Shown piece after piece: positions 22,981-34,046 of a stretch of DNA of 64,000 nucleotides (position 1 is its first letter; each line of letters begins with the position of its first letter). Source of the DNA: Sanghuangporus weigelae (lineage: Eukaryota > Basidiomycota > Agaricomycetes > Hymenochaetales > Hymenochaetaceae); contig CP137322.1 in NCBI GenBank assembly GCA_033182465.1, positions 186,001-250,000 of the forward strand, read 5' to 3'. The position numbers were made by a program, and so were the translations under genes. Below the pieces are notes generated by a model. The model ran no database searches. It saw only the letters and a list, made by a program, of their open reading frames with translations, and was not told the DNA's origin.

Positions 22981-24767
22981 TCAATTTCCCGTCTCCTCTT
23001 CTTCCACAGACTCCCTGGGAGGAAGAACAGGAAGCCGATATCCGTTCTCTTTAATTTCCTTCGCAGTCTCTTCGTACACGTCATATGCATGTTTCTCGGC
23101 ATCAAAGCCCAAAAGCCACTTCGGACGCGGAAGCTCAACTTCCTTGCCCTTTGCTTCGGGACGTGCCTTGTGCCACATGTCGCGCGTGCTTTCGCCAGTG
23201 AGCTGTGCACGACGTACACGTCCATATCGGATCTTCTCCCAGGCGCGTACGGCGAGCGGGACGTCTTTCTGGCCGGCCAGCTGGAGCACGACGGCAAGGG
23301 TGATCCCGTCTTCAACTGCTTGGGAGGCGCCTTGGATGCTTGTCCTAAGATGCGGACGTTATAAAACATTTGCAGTTGGGAAAGGAAAATAACCGGCGCT
23401 TACGGAAGGAAAGGATGTGCAGCGTCTCCGATGAGCGCGAGTCGTGCACCTTTGCTGATCCATTGTGGCAACGGGTCTCGATAGACGAGCTTCCAGTCAA
23501 CACAGGAAGGAGCCTTGGTAAGAATAGCTGCGCAGCGTGGGTCCCAGCCCTCAACGACCTTGAGGACGTCCTCCATCTTCCCTGGGAAGGACCATGACTC
23601 TTCTATGTCAGCTTCGTCTCTTATATATGAGATTTAGTCCATAACATCGAAGTTAAAGCACGGAGATTCTAACTTGTGAGTGATAACCCAAGACAGAGCC
23701 CGCCCATTCTTTGAAGAAGAAGCGAGCAGATGGACATCAGGACCTGAGAGGCTACAGTCGGATACCCCAGGGAAAAGTAAGTTCAAGAAGACGCACCTAT
23801 CCAGCCATGGAATGCATCTCCGTTCTTGACGAGATAATCCGTTAAAGGATCCTTGTCAACCCCCTGAGCGTAAGTATCCAACCACGCTCTGAATATAGCA
23901 TATCCCGACGATTTCGGTTTGTCGTCATATCCCTGAGTTATCCGTTTCGATCGAATACTTTAGGAAAGATAAATAAAACCAAGACGAACCAAGACGAGAG
24001 TTCTTGCTTTACTTCTGACACCATCTGCTCCTATAACTACATCGGCTGAGAGACGTTCGCCGTTTGTAACGACACCTGCCACGCTGTTCTCTTCGTCCTC
24101 CCAATATTCTGTAACGTCTTGACCAAGTCGAATCTCCGCGCCAATGGCCTTGGCGAAGTGATACAGAGCTTCGTGCAATTCTCCGCGGTGCCCGTTGTAA
24201 CTGCGATGCCCATACAGGATACTAGGAAGATATTGCACCGTGAGGACTTCGCCGCCGGAGTTGTGCAGTGTGAGGTGCTCGTGGTGAGTGCACAATGGCC
24301 ATAATCTGGTCAAGTCATTAGACAGCGGGGTCGGGGTGTTTGGAATAGATTGACGTACATGTCATGCAGACCCCAACGCTCGAAAATCATGCCAGCGTTG
24401 TTTCCAAAGGAAATAATCTAAAGAATGTTCAATGTGGGTATGCTTTCGGAGTCCAGTAGCGTACTGACATCGCCTACAACACGCTCATTCATCAATCCTC
24501 TCAATCAGGGTGGTAGAACTCACCTAAAATCTTCAATTCTGAGAATCTCTCTAGTATGACGACTTCATGGCCTTTGCGTTTGCATTCTATCGCGCATGAA
24601 AGACCAGCGAATCCGGCGCCGACAATGATAATCTTGATCCCAGAAGAGTTTGGTGGTGCAATCTTCTCATAACCGATCCCAGGATTCTCGCTCATCACCT
24701 TCCTTGCGACCGCCTCGATATCCGGAGGGATGCCTCCCTTGATGCCATTTGCGATTGTCGCGCTCAT
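22981..24767 (-). CDS. FAD-dependent monooxygenase, salicylate-hydroxylase-like
   Basis: A class A flavoprotein monooxygenase of about 450 residues. Visible motifs are the dinucleotide fold IKIIIVGAGFAGLSC with GAGFAG at 50-55, the DG motif VVIGADGVRSKAR, the family block DIEESWSFPGKMEDV and the second FAD motif LALIGDAAHPFLPT. The family uses NAD(P)H and O2 to hydroxylate or decarboxylate aromatic acids such as salicylate. Exon 1 is 24524-24767 and ends at LG; a five-base exon (24469-24473, coding the join G-D) links it to IISFGNNAGMIFERWG. Later junctions were chosen to restore family blocks. ATG 24767 (MSATIANG) is the first Met in frame. It shares a 664-bp divergent promoter with the hydrolase at 25432, suggesting a co-regulated pair. 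Confidence 0.85.
24469..24473 (-). other. Five-nucleotide microexon of the FAD monooxygenase
   Basis: On the minus strand GCGAT is preceded by an intron ending TTGTAG and followed by GTCAGTACG, a good donor. Joining exon 1 (TTA G), GC GAT and ATT ATT TCC gives LGDIISFG, the conserved family block. Skipping it breaks the frame. Confidence 0.65.
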
Positions 24768-25431
24768 GCCTACTTCAAAATGACAGCCAAGAAGAGTGCG
24801 AGTGAGCTGCAAAGTGCTGAAATGCACTGGTTGACTTCGATATTATCTTTACATCCCGCCTTTAAAGCAACAAAATAGACAGTCATACGAGGAATGGCGG
24901 GAGAAGAGTTTTTGCGTTCTCGCGCTCATCGCTGGTAACAACTCATGATATAGCGTAGCCTACCATATCACCTGAGGATCATCCTGTTCCTGTTGTTGAT
25001 GACAAATTGCGAGCCAATCGGTATGGCTTGTTACTGAACAAGGCGGATAAACGTTCAGCAGATGTCGTCAGAGTGTGGACGCTGGGGACATGCGAACTGA
25101 CATTTCAATTGTATGTACATGCAAAAAAGGTGTAAAACAGAATCTAGAGAACAATATTTAATCATGTTTTGAAGAAGATCGCCCTTGCCCTATAAAGATA
25201 TTTTACCGAGAAGTTGATTATGTAATACCATCTACACAAAAGCCCGGTCCAATTGAAGATGCGCATTTCAAAGTGTGATCATTCTTCTCTCGCCAAGTTC
25301 ACAGCAGCCTACGTGCCCCGTGGTCATGGTACTAAGCACAGAAGAGCAGCTGACACGGTAACGACGTGCTCATTTTCCGAGGGCTAGTCGCTGCTCTCGT
25401 CATCTCTAACGACAACTTTGCCTGGCCCAGC
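24768..25431. other. Divergent promoter, monooxygenase (-) / hydrolase (+)
   Basis: No gene. The two start codons face away from each other. TTTAAA (24861-24866) and TATAAAG (about 25191-25197) are weak core-promoter candidates. Confidence 0.45.
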
Positions 25432-26687
25432 ATGCTCGTAGGAAGCCTTGCGCGTATCCAGCCTTTCAAAAGCGTATATGTCGGAAGTGCATTGATTGGC
25501 CTCTTGTTCGTGAGGATTCCTTCGTGGGCTCTGCGTAACTTGCTCCCTTCATGGAGGCCGAGAAAATCGTGGACGATTGGTCGTTGTATACAGGTTAATT
25601 TAACGAGATATTTGATGGGTTTAGGAAATGCGTATGTTGTGCCTCCTCTGTCAAGTCCTGGAGATCTACCAACTAATGTACGCAACCTCGTGCATTTCGC
25701 AGAGTTGGGGGCCTCGGACATAACCCTACGGCTAAGGCGTTGGAAATAGGGAAAGGCGTGAATGGTGTCTGGATTGATGCGGTTCCCGAGCTCATCACAG
25801 GAGATGTTAAGAAATGGGCCGAGATCGCAGGTGTGGAAAGCGTTAATATACCAGGTTATTGGCAGAATAAAGCAGGCGAAGAGATCACCATGGGTGAGGC
25901 ACCGAAACCTAGCGAGAAAGTGCTACTGGCATTCCACGGTGGCGGGTATATGGGTTTGTCTGCCCACCCATCATCATCTGTGTCGGTAATCCCGCGTGAT
26001 ATCATGAAGTATACGACATCAGCCCGACGGGCGTTCTCCGTTGAGTACCGGCTCTCCGCGCCAGGCAACGTCAACCCTTTCCCTACGCAGTTGATCGATG
26101 GCCTAGCGGGATACAACTATCTGGTGCGCACAGTCGGGTTCAAGCCTGAAAATGTGATCATCGTCGGAGACTCGGCAGGTGCCAACCTTGCTCTCGCTTT
26201 GACTCGATACCTCCTTACGTATGCTGACTCACTCAATCTTGGTCTTCCTGGCGCACTTGTGCTACTCTCACCCTGGGCGGACCTTACGACGTCGCACAAC
26301 TCTCCGGGATCGTCAGTGTACGCTAACGTGCGCTCTGACTTCCTACTGCCTCCGCCTGAGAAGGAACCCGACTTCGCGTCGAAGTGTCTCGCGGGCCCAC
26401 ATGGGACTGACTTCCTCTCCAATGTGTATATCTCACCTGCATGCAAAGGGAATACGGACGTTTCCTTCAAGGGTTTCCCGCGTTCAATTATCGTCGCTGG
26501 AGGAGCAGAGACCCTCATTGACTCGATTCGAACATTGGAAGGAAGGCTGTTACGCGATTTAGGTAAAGAGAAAGTGGAAATGTACGTTGCGGAAGATGCA
26601 TTCCATGATTTCATAGGGTTCTCGTTTTTCGAGCCGGAGAGGACGGAGGCTTGCATTGCTATTGGGAAATGGATTGACACTCTTTAA
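25432..26687 (+). CDS. Alpha/beta hydrolase fold-3 esterase, paralogue 1
   Basis: Exons 25432-25631 and 25703-26687 give 394 residues. The first exon encodes a probable membrane anchor (SVYVGSALIGLLFVRIPSW) and the RPRKSW block seen in all four hydrolases here. The catalytic domain has the oxyanion motif AFHGGGYMG, nucleophile elbow VGDSAGANLA with the catalytic serine, the acid in AETLIDSI and the histidine in AEDAFHDFIG. This is the hormone-sensitive-lipase-like (HSL, fold-3) arrangement, like fungal steryl acetyl hydrolases, acting on acyl esters, probably at ER or lipid-body membranes. Exon 2 is almost identical to that of the minus-strand copy at 54867-56117 (25 of 315 residues differ by my count), whereas exon 1 is only about 77 per cent identical. 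Confidence 0.9.
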
Positions 26688-27309
26688 GATTCATGCTCCT
26701 GTTATTCCACTTTGACCTGAGACTATTATGAGCACCAATTCTATGGTTTGCATACCGCCCACCCTCTTTTAGCTGATCGCTAAAACATCAGCATCGGTTG
26801 AGTTTGTGATGGCTTGAAATAGTTCGCAACCCATCAGACGATGTACGCGCCGGAAGTGTCCGTAACCCCATTGGTAAGTATTTGTCTGTTAGCTTGTCGA
26901 TGTAATCCACGTACCTCTCAGTCTGCAGACAAAACTTGTTCGTCATTTTGATGCGACATATAGTTCTGCGAAACAAATTGAAATTGATCGGTCTAAATGG
27001 CGAAGTAGTTCAATCTGGACTTTAACTTGAATTAGTGGGAAAGTTTTGGGCACGTGCTTTTGTTCGACGCGTCGCGACGCGTCAATAAAACACGACGTAC
27101 GTAATTTTACGTGTTTCTTGTTCTGTTTCGCACGGCTACCCAGTCCCTTAAATTTCAGCCAGCTCGTCCTCTCTTTTCCTTCCACCGACCACAACATCCT
27201 CTGTTCGTCGTCTTTGCTCGTCCTCATCGACGTTCATCTCTTTCTCATCGTCGTTGTTACTGTCGAGCAGAGCATCGACGGATATACACTAGCTAGCTTA
27301 TCTTTCATC
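26688..27309. other. Intergenic region holding the CDC6 promoter
   Basis: No gene. The right half is the CDC6 promoter and 5' UTR, including two ACGCGT boxes listed separately and pyrimidine-rich leader at about 27165-27260. Confidence 0.6.
27067..27082. promoter_or_regulatory. Pair of MluI cell-cycle boxes (ACGCGT) upstream of CDC6
   Basis: ACGCGT occurs at 27067-27072 and again at 27077-27082, ten bases apart, about 230-240 bp before the CDC6 ATG. In yeasts MBF (Mbp1/Res-Swi6/Cdc10) binds this box and drives G1/S transcription, CDC6/cdc18 being classic targets. The motif and distance are seen; binding is inferred. Confidence 0.7.
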
Positions 27310-29545
27310 ATGCCTGTCTCGTCGCCATCCACTCCATCCACCCGCCGTCTGACTCGTTCGCAGACGGCTACGAGCGTCCTCGGGAAGCGCACGTCGCTTT
27401 CTCGCTCCTCTTCCGTCGTCTCTAACAGGTCCACTGGTATGATGACGCCCGAGTCGACGCCCACCACCAAGCGCAAGCGCACGGTCACGACACGGGAGAA
27501 CGATGATGGCACAGGGAACAAGGAGAACATCCCGCCTCCTCCGATGTTCGATTTCTCTTTCCTTGACTCTCCTAGATCACGAATGAGTCGCCGCTCGAGC
27601 TTTAGTTCTGATATTTCGTCAGTGTCAATGATATCTAGGAGTAGTGAGTACTGTGGCTTCATCTTGATCGTGGTCATGGTTGGACTCTTGGTCCCTTCTG
27701 ACCACTTCACACACCTCCGCCTTGACAAACGCTGATATGCGATCATCCTAGGTATGCGCAGGACTGCCACATACAGTACGATACCGCGAACGCCATCCTC
27801 TATTTTCGATAGCTTTTCTGTTTCGCGCCCATCGACGCCTCCCCTGTCGCCTTCTACTTCCGTTCCACTTCATGTCCGTGTTCGCGGCCTGCTGCGCACA
27901 ACATCGGACTCTACTTACAGTATGAGCCTGGAGGGCCGGGAGGCTGAGCGTGCTGTAATCGAGTCGTTCCTTCACAGCCTCGACAGCGATTCGGATGTTA
28001 CCGAGTCGGTGCTATACGTCTCCGGATCGCCTGGTACCGGCAAGACCGCTCTTGTCAATTCCATCATTGCTTCAGCGAAGGTTGCTGATGATGTGAAAGT
28101 CGTATTCATCAACTGTATGGCCATCACGGGTATGGATGCGCTCTGGGAGAAGCTGGCCGAAGAGCTCTTGACTGCGCCTACTAGGGGAAGAGGTTCAGGA
28201 AAGAAGATTCCAGCGAAGGACAAAGTGTGCTCGATCTTTGAGAAGCAGCGTGGCTTAAAGTGGTAAGTTCTATAACTCGCGCTCTGTGGTATCCTTCACT
28301 CACGTGCCCTTTAGCATACTGGTTCTTGATGAGTTGGACAATTTGGCAACCGCTTCATCAAATGATATTCAGTCTTTATTCTCACTGGCAGCCGCCCATC
28401 CATCCATGCTTCGCATCATGGGCATAGCCAACACTCATACTCTTACCTCGACGTCCTCTATTCTTCCTCTTCCTGCAGAGGCTGACTCTGCTACGTCAAG
28501 TACCTCGTCCTCGAAGGGTGTTAAGGTCAAGACAATTCATTTCGCCCCGTATGGCCCTACCGAGCTTCTTGCGATTCTTAATAAGAGATTCGAGGATCTC
28601 CCGCAAGAGGAGCTTAACAAGCTCCTACCCCCGTCAACGTTGACACTACTCGCGAAGAAGATTTCTGCTCTGACAGGAGACGTTCGCGTACTTTTCGAAG
28701 TTTTAAGAGGTGCCATTGATACTGCGATTCCTTCCTCGTCAGACGCGTCGGCATCTTCCTCCGATACTGCAGCGAAGGCAGCTGTCTTGCCTGCACACAT
28801 CCTCTCTGCCTTGAAGGTACATGCACCGTCTCCGTCCAATTCTAAATCCAAATCTGGGTCAGTGCCGGCGAGTGCTTCCGGCAACAGCGACGTAGTATCC
28901 AAGGTCCGTGGCCATGGTTTACAGCAACGACTTGTCCTCCTTGCCATCATTCTTGCGTCAAAGCGACGTACGGCTACTCTTCCTCTCCCACTGTCTCGGA
29001 CATCGTCTTTCACCTCCATCACGCCCCCGTCCACGCCGACGAAGCGCCAGCGATCGCCAATGAAACGATCTAGCTCTAATGCCTCTGCCAGCGAGAATGC
29101 AACGACGTCTTCCGGAGTTGACAGTAGCCAACTTTACTCGTACTACTCGTCACTCCTCGCCTCATCAGACGCCTTCTCCCCGCTCTCGCGCTCGGAATTC
29201 TCAGACTTGCTCGGTATATTGGAAACCACCGGGCTTATCACGCTCTCTGCTCAAACCACGCGCTCACTCAAGCGTTGCTCATCCTTCATCGGGGCTGTAA
29301 AATCAAATAGCGCAAGTGGGGCCCAGAATGTTTCACTGCAAGCGCATGTTCGGGAGGGCGAAGTAATTCGCGGACTAGGTATTGGTGCAGATAATTCCAG
29401 CAATTCCGAAGGGGATGCGCTTGAAGATGGCGTTCGATCAATCTGGTCTCGCGAAATGAGTCAGATTCGCCGAGAAGCGAAAACAAAGGACGCGCTTTCG
29501 ATGCTTAAAGGTGTCGAAGGCTTTGAAGACGCTATCCAAGGCTAA
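27310..29545 (+). CDS. CDC6: Cdc6 replication licensing factor (AAA+ ATPase)
   Basis: Exons 27310-27643, 27752-28262 and 28315-29545 give 691 residues. The N-terminus is a disordered Ser/Thr/Pro-rich region with basic clusters (TPTTKRKRT) and a KEN box at 71-73 (GTGNKENIPP), the APC/C degron also present in animal CDC6. EGREAERAVIESFL starts the AAA+ domain; Walker A is GSPGTGKT at 203-210 and Walker B LVLDELD at about 284-290, followed by sensor 1 (RIMGIANT). The C-terminal half is the winged-helix domain (QRLVLLAIILASKRRTATLP to GLITLSAQTTRSL) with a Ser-rich insertion carrying strict CDK sites TPTK and SPMK. Cdc6 loads MCM2-7 with ORC and Cdt1 at origins in G1. Cell-cycle regulation is suggested by the upstream ACGCGT pair. 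Confidence 0.93.
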
Positions 29546-30094
29546 AACGTTTCTTTTTCTTTTTCTTTTTTCTTTCTCCGATTTCTTTATGCTCGCGCGG
29601 ATGTCCCCCGTGATCCCTTCATACCCATGGTAGGTAAACTTTATGACCAATCCACGTCAGCGAAACATCACTTGTACTTTATCAATATCTCTCGCAATTT
29701 CTTTTCATCTCATGCTTCGCGAATATGGCCTGCTATATATGCTGTCCCATCTCATCTTATCTCGTCCGCACTATGATTTCCTCTCTTTTCCTATCTTTCT
29801 CTTTCAATCTTATCCTTCGTCAGAATCGTCTTCGCGTGTAATTAGTAGTACTTTAAAAGTAGGTTAACAAGGGAATGAAACTTGAAGTTCTAGCAAACAG
29901 GTGGTGTGAAATTGAACTTGCAGTGATAAAGATGATGAATGGATTGCTCCCGGTCCTTACGCGTGAAAGTCCGTTTCGGATTCCACGCGTCGGATATCAA
30001 TTATCCTCGGTCCGTGTTAAAAAGTCTCGCGCTGCGCTGAACTTTGCACCAATCTCTTCTCCTTCATCCCTCGGCCACTCTATACGTAGATACA
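29546..30094. other. Intergenic region between CDC6 and hydrolase 2
   Basis: A T/C-rich tract (29550-29580) follows the CDC6 stop, probably in the 3' UTR. No gene seen. Confidence 0.5.
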
Positions 30095-31401
30095 ATGCCA
30101 ATGTACAGCTCCGCACGCAAAATTCCAGAGCCTCTCCGACGTCTGTACGCATATCTTGTAGCAGCGTCCTTCTTGGCGCGTCTGCCGTGGTGGATAATTA
30201 CGAATTTGACGCCCTTTCAGAGACCGAGGAGGAGTTGGAGCTTGTCGAAGGCGTTGACTGTCAAGATCATAAGATGGGTGTTCGATGAAGTCGGAAAATT
30301 GTAAGTGACCTTTCCTTGGTATTTCGCTGCGCGTCAGGCTAGGCACGAGATTTTCTTCTAATTTATCGTTTCGCTTTGGGAATTAGCAATATGCAATATC
30401 TCACGCATCTACATTCCCATAAGCATCTTGAGAGAGGTTATGGAGGCGTCTGGGTCGACGGGGCGCCATCCGAGCTCATCACGGGCAAGGTGAAAGAATG
30501 GGCCGCCAAGGCAAACGTTCATCCCGAACGCATTCCGGGCTATTGGATCCACAAGCGCGGAGACAATATCGCCGTAGAGCAGGAACCAGATGAAAAGGAG
30601 AAAGTCGTATACTTCCTTCACGGAGGCGCATATGTCTTACTCTCCGCACACCCGAGCCAGGCGGTGTCGAATATACCCAAGGGAATTCTGAAGTTCTGCC
30701 CGAGTGTAAAGCGGAGCTTTGCGGTTGAGTATAGGTTATCGTCCATCCCTCCGGAACCGACTACGGGACAGTTCCCTTCTGCGCTACTGGATGCGATTGC
30801 GGGGTATCATTATCTCGTGAACAAGGTCGGTTATTCTCCATCGCAGATTGTCGTTGTTGGAGACTCGGCAGGTGGAAACCTCGCTCAAGCACTCGTTCGC
30901 TACTTGTCAGAACATACTGTTCCAAACTTCCCTGGCGTACCGGGTGCTCTGATCCTTCTATCGCCTTGGACGGACATGAGCGGATCGCTTCACCACGCTT
31001 CTTCCTCCCCATTCACAAATCGCAAGTCCGACTACATTTCCCCTCCTCCCTTCCCGAATACCATCGACGCTCCGCGAGCATTCATCGAGCCTTTCGGCCT
31101 CGAACTCGTCTTCCAAACGCCCTACATCTCCCCCGCATGCAAACAACTCACAGACGTCCGTTTCGACGGGTTCCCCAGAACGTTCATCGCCGCTGGTGAC
31201 GCCGAGGTCCTGGTTGATCAGATTAGGGAGTTTGCTCGACGGATAAAGAGTAGCTTGGGTCAGGACAAGGTTGTCTACTTGGAAGTGAAGGACGCTTTCC
31301 ATGACTTCTTGTGTTTGAAGTTCACGGAGCCGTGGAAGTCGGATACTCTCAGAGCTATTACGCGATTCATAGAAGAACCCGAGACGAAGTTCAAATTGTA
31401 A
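30095..31401 (+). CDS. Alpha/beta hydrolase fold-3 esterase, paralogue 2
   Basis: Exons 30095-30300 and 30387-31401 give 406 residues with a single intron at the same place as paralogues 1 and 3. The N-terminal anchor is LRRLYAYLVAASFLARLPWW, then RPRRSWSLSKAL. The catalytic domain has FLHGGAYVLLSAHPS (oxyanion), VVGDSAGGNLAQAL (nucleophile Ser), AEVLVDQIREF (acid) and KDAFHDFLCL (His). It is the same HSL/fold-3 esterase type but clearly diverged from copies 1 and 3, with PSQIVVVGDS in place of their motif flanks. The starting Met could be 30095 or the second ATG at 30101; the first is used. Likely an esterase or steryl-acetyl-hydrolase-like enzyme anchored to a membrane; substrate unknown. 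Confidence 0.88.
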
Positions 31402-32039
31402 TATTAGATATTTGTTTGGCTATTTATCTCTGTGGGTATTTGTACCGTTATGCGTTCGTAAATATTTACTTCCTTACTCTTCTCTGATCAAAATAGGATC
31501 GATGATGTGGATCATAGGTGCACTAGATACATGTAGCTTCTAAAGCAGGCAAGTCCGAAGAAAAGTCACTTATATATAGATTCGAGCGAAGAAGACATGG
31601 CGCATTGAAGTAATGCGCTTCCTTATTATCATTCTCCTATCGGACATGGCGTTCCTGCTTCACGGATGTTCCGATTCTTCACGGCGAACTCTGCACCACT
31701 GCGAAGTAATTTTTCAATGAATTGCATGTAAACATGTCCCAGAGATTTCGAGGTCAGACTCAAGAGTGCGCATCCACTCTGCATATCAATGTAAATCCTT
31801 ATAAGTATGTTTGCGACAAACAGATATCCATGTACTTCATGGATTAAGAACTTCACAAATATCGGAGTACAAGTAACTAATACAGACACAGATTTCAGAT
31901 ATCCAAGACTCCCGTTCTTATTTCTTATACATAGATAATAGGAGGGTATCCCGTCCGCAAATTAATCCAGGAAATGAATGGGTATGAAAATGAATGAATC
32001 ACAGAGGCTTATCCTGAATACGTAGATTCAAGTACACGC
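31402..32039. other. Intergenic, convergent 3' ends
   Basis: AT-rich 3' flanks of hydrolase 2 (+) and the secreted protein (-). No gene or repeat seen. Confidence 0.5.
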
Positions 32040-33148
32040 CTAGGTATCGGAGTCCGCGGTGCACGCTGTGCCTCGCCTACCATTGAAGAGAGACGGATCA
32101 ACGTCAGGCGGTGAGTTCGCGAGTGTGCTGGCCTGCTGCGCGGCAGCAGAAAGCTGGTTCATAGAGTCTTGCGCTGCGTCGATAAGGATATTCACCGTAT
32201 GCTGGTTCTCCTTGTTGAGTCCCTTCAGCTTCTGGACATTCCCGTTTCCATCTTCGACGAGGGAAAGGATCTTCTGAACGCTATTCACTGTGGTCAGACT
32301 TCCCAAAGAGCAATATATTGTCGAAGTCATCACGTACTCATTCGCTTGGTTTGTGACTTGCTGCACGCTGAAGTCCGCACCGAATCGATCAATCGTGCCC
32401 TCAAGGTCCACCAGAACGGGTTGGATCTGGTTCGCAAGTTCTTCGACCTGCTTCAGGCCAGTGCCGTTCAATGCCGCGACGCCGTTCGTCAGGTTCGTCA
32501 GTGCAACTTGCGTATCAAGAAGGAACTTGTACGTCTTGAGGCTAGCTATAATTCGTGTAAGGATTCTGTGAGCATAAAACCCGAAAAGGTTTGCTTACCG
32601 ATCGTCCTGGCACTATTAGAGAGCTAAGTTTTTTTATCACTCAGTATTTAGCACGAAGATGTACTTTCTGAATGTGATGGACGCACAGCTTGTATCAACG
32701 CAGTCGTGGTAGAGTTCGACAGCTGTCCGTCGATGATCTCATTGACCATCTGAACGAGACCCGAGGTGCCAGCTGACTGAAGTCCAAGCATCTTTCGGGC
32801 ACCAGCAACAGCACGGTCGCCGATGGTGGTCGTCCCTCCGACCGACTCACCTGCAGCCAGCTGACGAAAGAAAGACTTTACGTGGGAGCCTGGTTTAGTT
32901 AGAGAGCGGCGCATTGAGATCAGTTGATGTCGAAGCACAAGGCAATCATGCAGAGAAAACATACAGGGTGTTGGGTCATCCGTGAGTGCGTTAGCGATCT
33001 TCGCGGCAATCTCATCAACGGTAGAGCTTGTCGCTTGCAGCGTCTCCTCAAATAGACCTCTTCGCCCCAGGAACAATCGAGGAATGGGAGTAGAGAAGAC
33101 GGGAATGGTAATCAAAATAGCAGAGGCGATGCACAACGACCACCTCAT
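32040..33148 (-). CDS. Secreted helical protein of unknown function
   Basis: Four exons joined by hand (introns of about 80, 63 and 54 nt; exon 3 is only about 25 nt, LSNSARTIA) give about 306 residues. It begins MRWSLCIASAILITIPVFS, a signal peptide with cleavage likely before TPIPRLF. The mature part is mainly amphipathic helix: FEETLQATSSTVDEIAAKI, SGLVQMVNEIIDGQLSNS, LTNLTNGVAALNGTGLKQ, GLNKENQHTVNILIDAAQ and SMNQLSAAAQQASTL, with a few sequons (NST, NLT, NGT) and few cysteines. It resembles secreted four-helix or coiled proteins of basidiomycetes, but I recognise no named family and no enzyme motif. It is flanked by unrelated genes on both sides. Confidence 0.65.
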
Positions 33149-34046
33149 GGCAAGGAGCTTGTCAGACTTGTCAGACGGAAGGAAGGAGGGCTAACGTGTA
33201 ATCGAGCAGGAGAAAAGGAGAGTAAAGTCACAGAAAGAGGCTATAAGGACACGAGATGTCTGAGTTACCCATCATTCCATGACTACAATACTCACCGTCC
33301 GAGCACCAATACTACCGAAAAGACAGAAGAGTGCTGGTTTCAGTCGCAGTGAAAAGATGAAGCTAAATTGTTATTTCTTCGAGTTAAGGGTAATGGGCTT
33401 CAAAACAGGTGCGGTGCGAAAGAGGAGAATAGGGAGAAGGTGAAGTCCAGGACGTAGGGAAACGCGAACGGGTGAAAAGGGTGCCAGTCTCCCTCGACTC
33501 ACCTCTCAATTACAAGCTGCGACCTCATACTTCGGACTTCGTCGGATGATGCATATCCTGAGTCGTTGCCACTACGAACCCGGAAGCCTTGAAGTGGACG
33601 GGATCTCATTCAAGGTTGTCGCTATGGTCCAGTGGCCGGAATACACTATAAAAGACGCATTCGCACTGCGCGGTGTCAGTATCTTAAACCAGGATTGAGC
33701 GCATCCGAGAGATTCCCTCGAGGATTCTCCAGTGATGGCATGCCAATCACACGTAAGTCAATTGAGTTGTCGTCCGTAAGGGTCAGGCGTACCTAGTGTC
33801 TTTGAAAAATTCGGAAGAATTAGACGTGCATCACTCATCGGAAAGTGATCATAGCAATTCTTTCGCAGCTTTTTATAAACTTTATAAGCTCAATGGATAC
33901 ACAAATGGCCCTGTTCGCTGAATCCCGGTATTAGAATGAGCCTTGGTGTGACGTAGAGGAAAGAACTCACGTTCGATAGATTCACTACCATCTAGAACGT
34001 CGTTTTAAACCCCTCTTTCTTACAATCTATTCAATCATCTATGCTT
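33149..34046. other. Intergenic region of about 0.9 kb
   Basis: Holds the promoter of the secreted-protein gene and the 3' flank of the NRK gene. No gene, RNA or repeat seen. Confidence 0.45.

Noticed and set aside
26117-26680. 187-codon minus-strand frame opposite hydrolase 1, matched by a plus-strand frame at 54940-55437 opposite hydrolase 3
   Set aside because: Both are antisense shadows; their mutual similarity only reflects the near-identical sense exon.
28537-29034. 165-codon minus-strand frame inside CDC6
   Set aside because: Antisense shadow of the conserved winged-helix exon.
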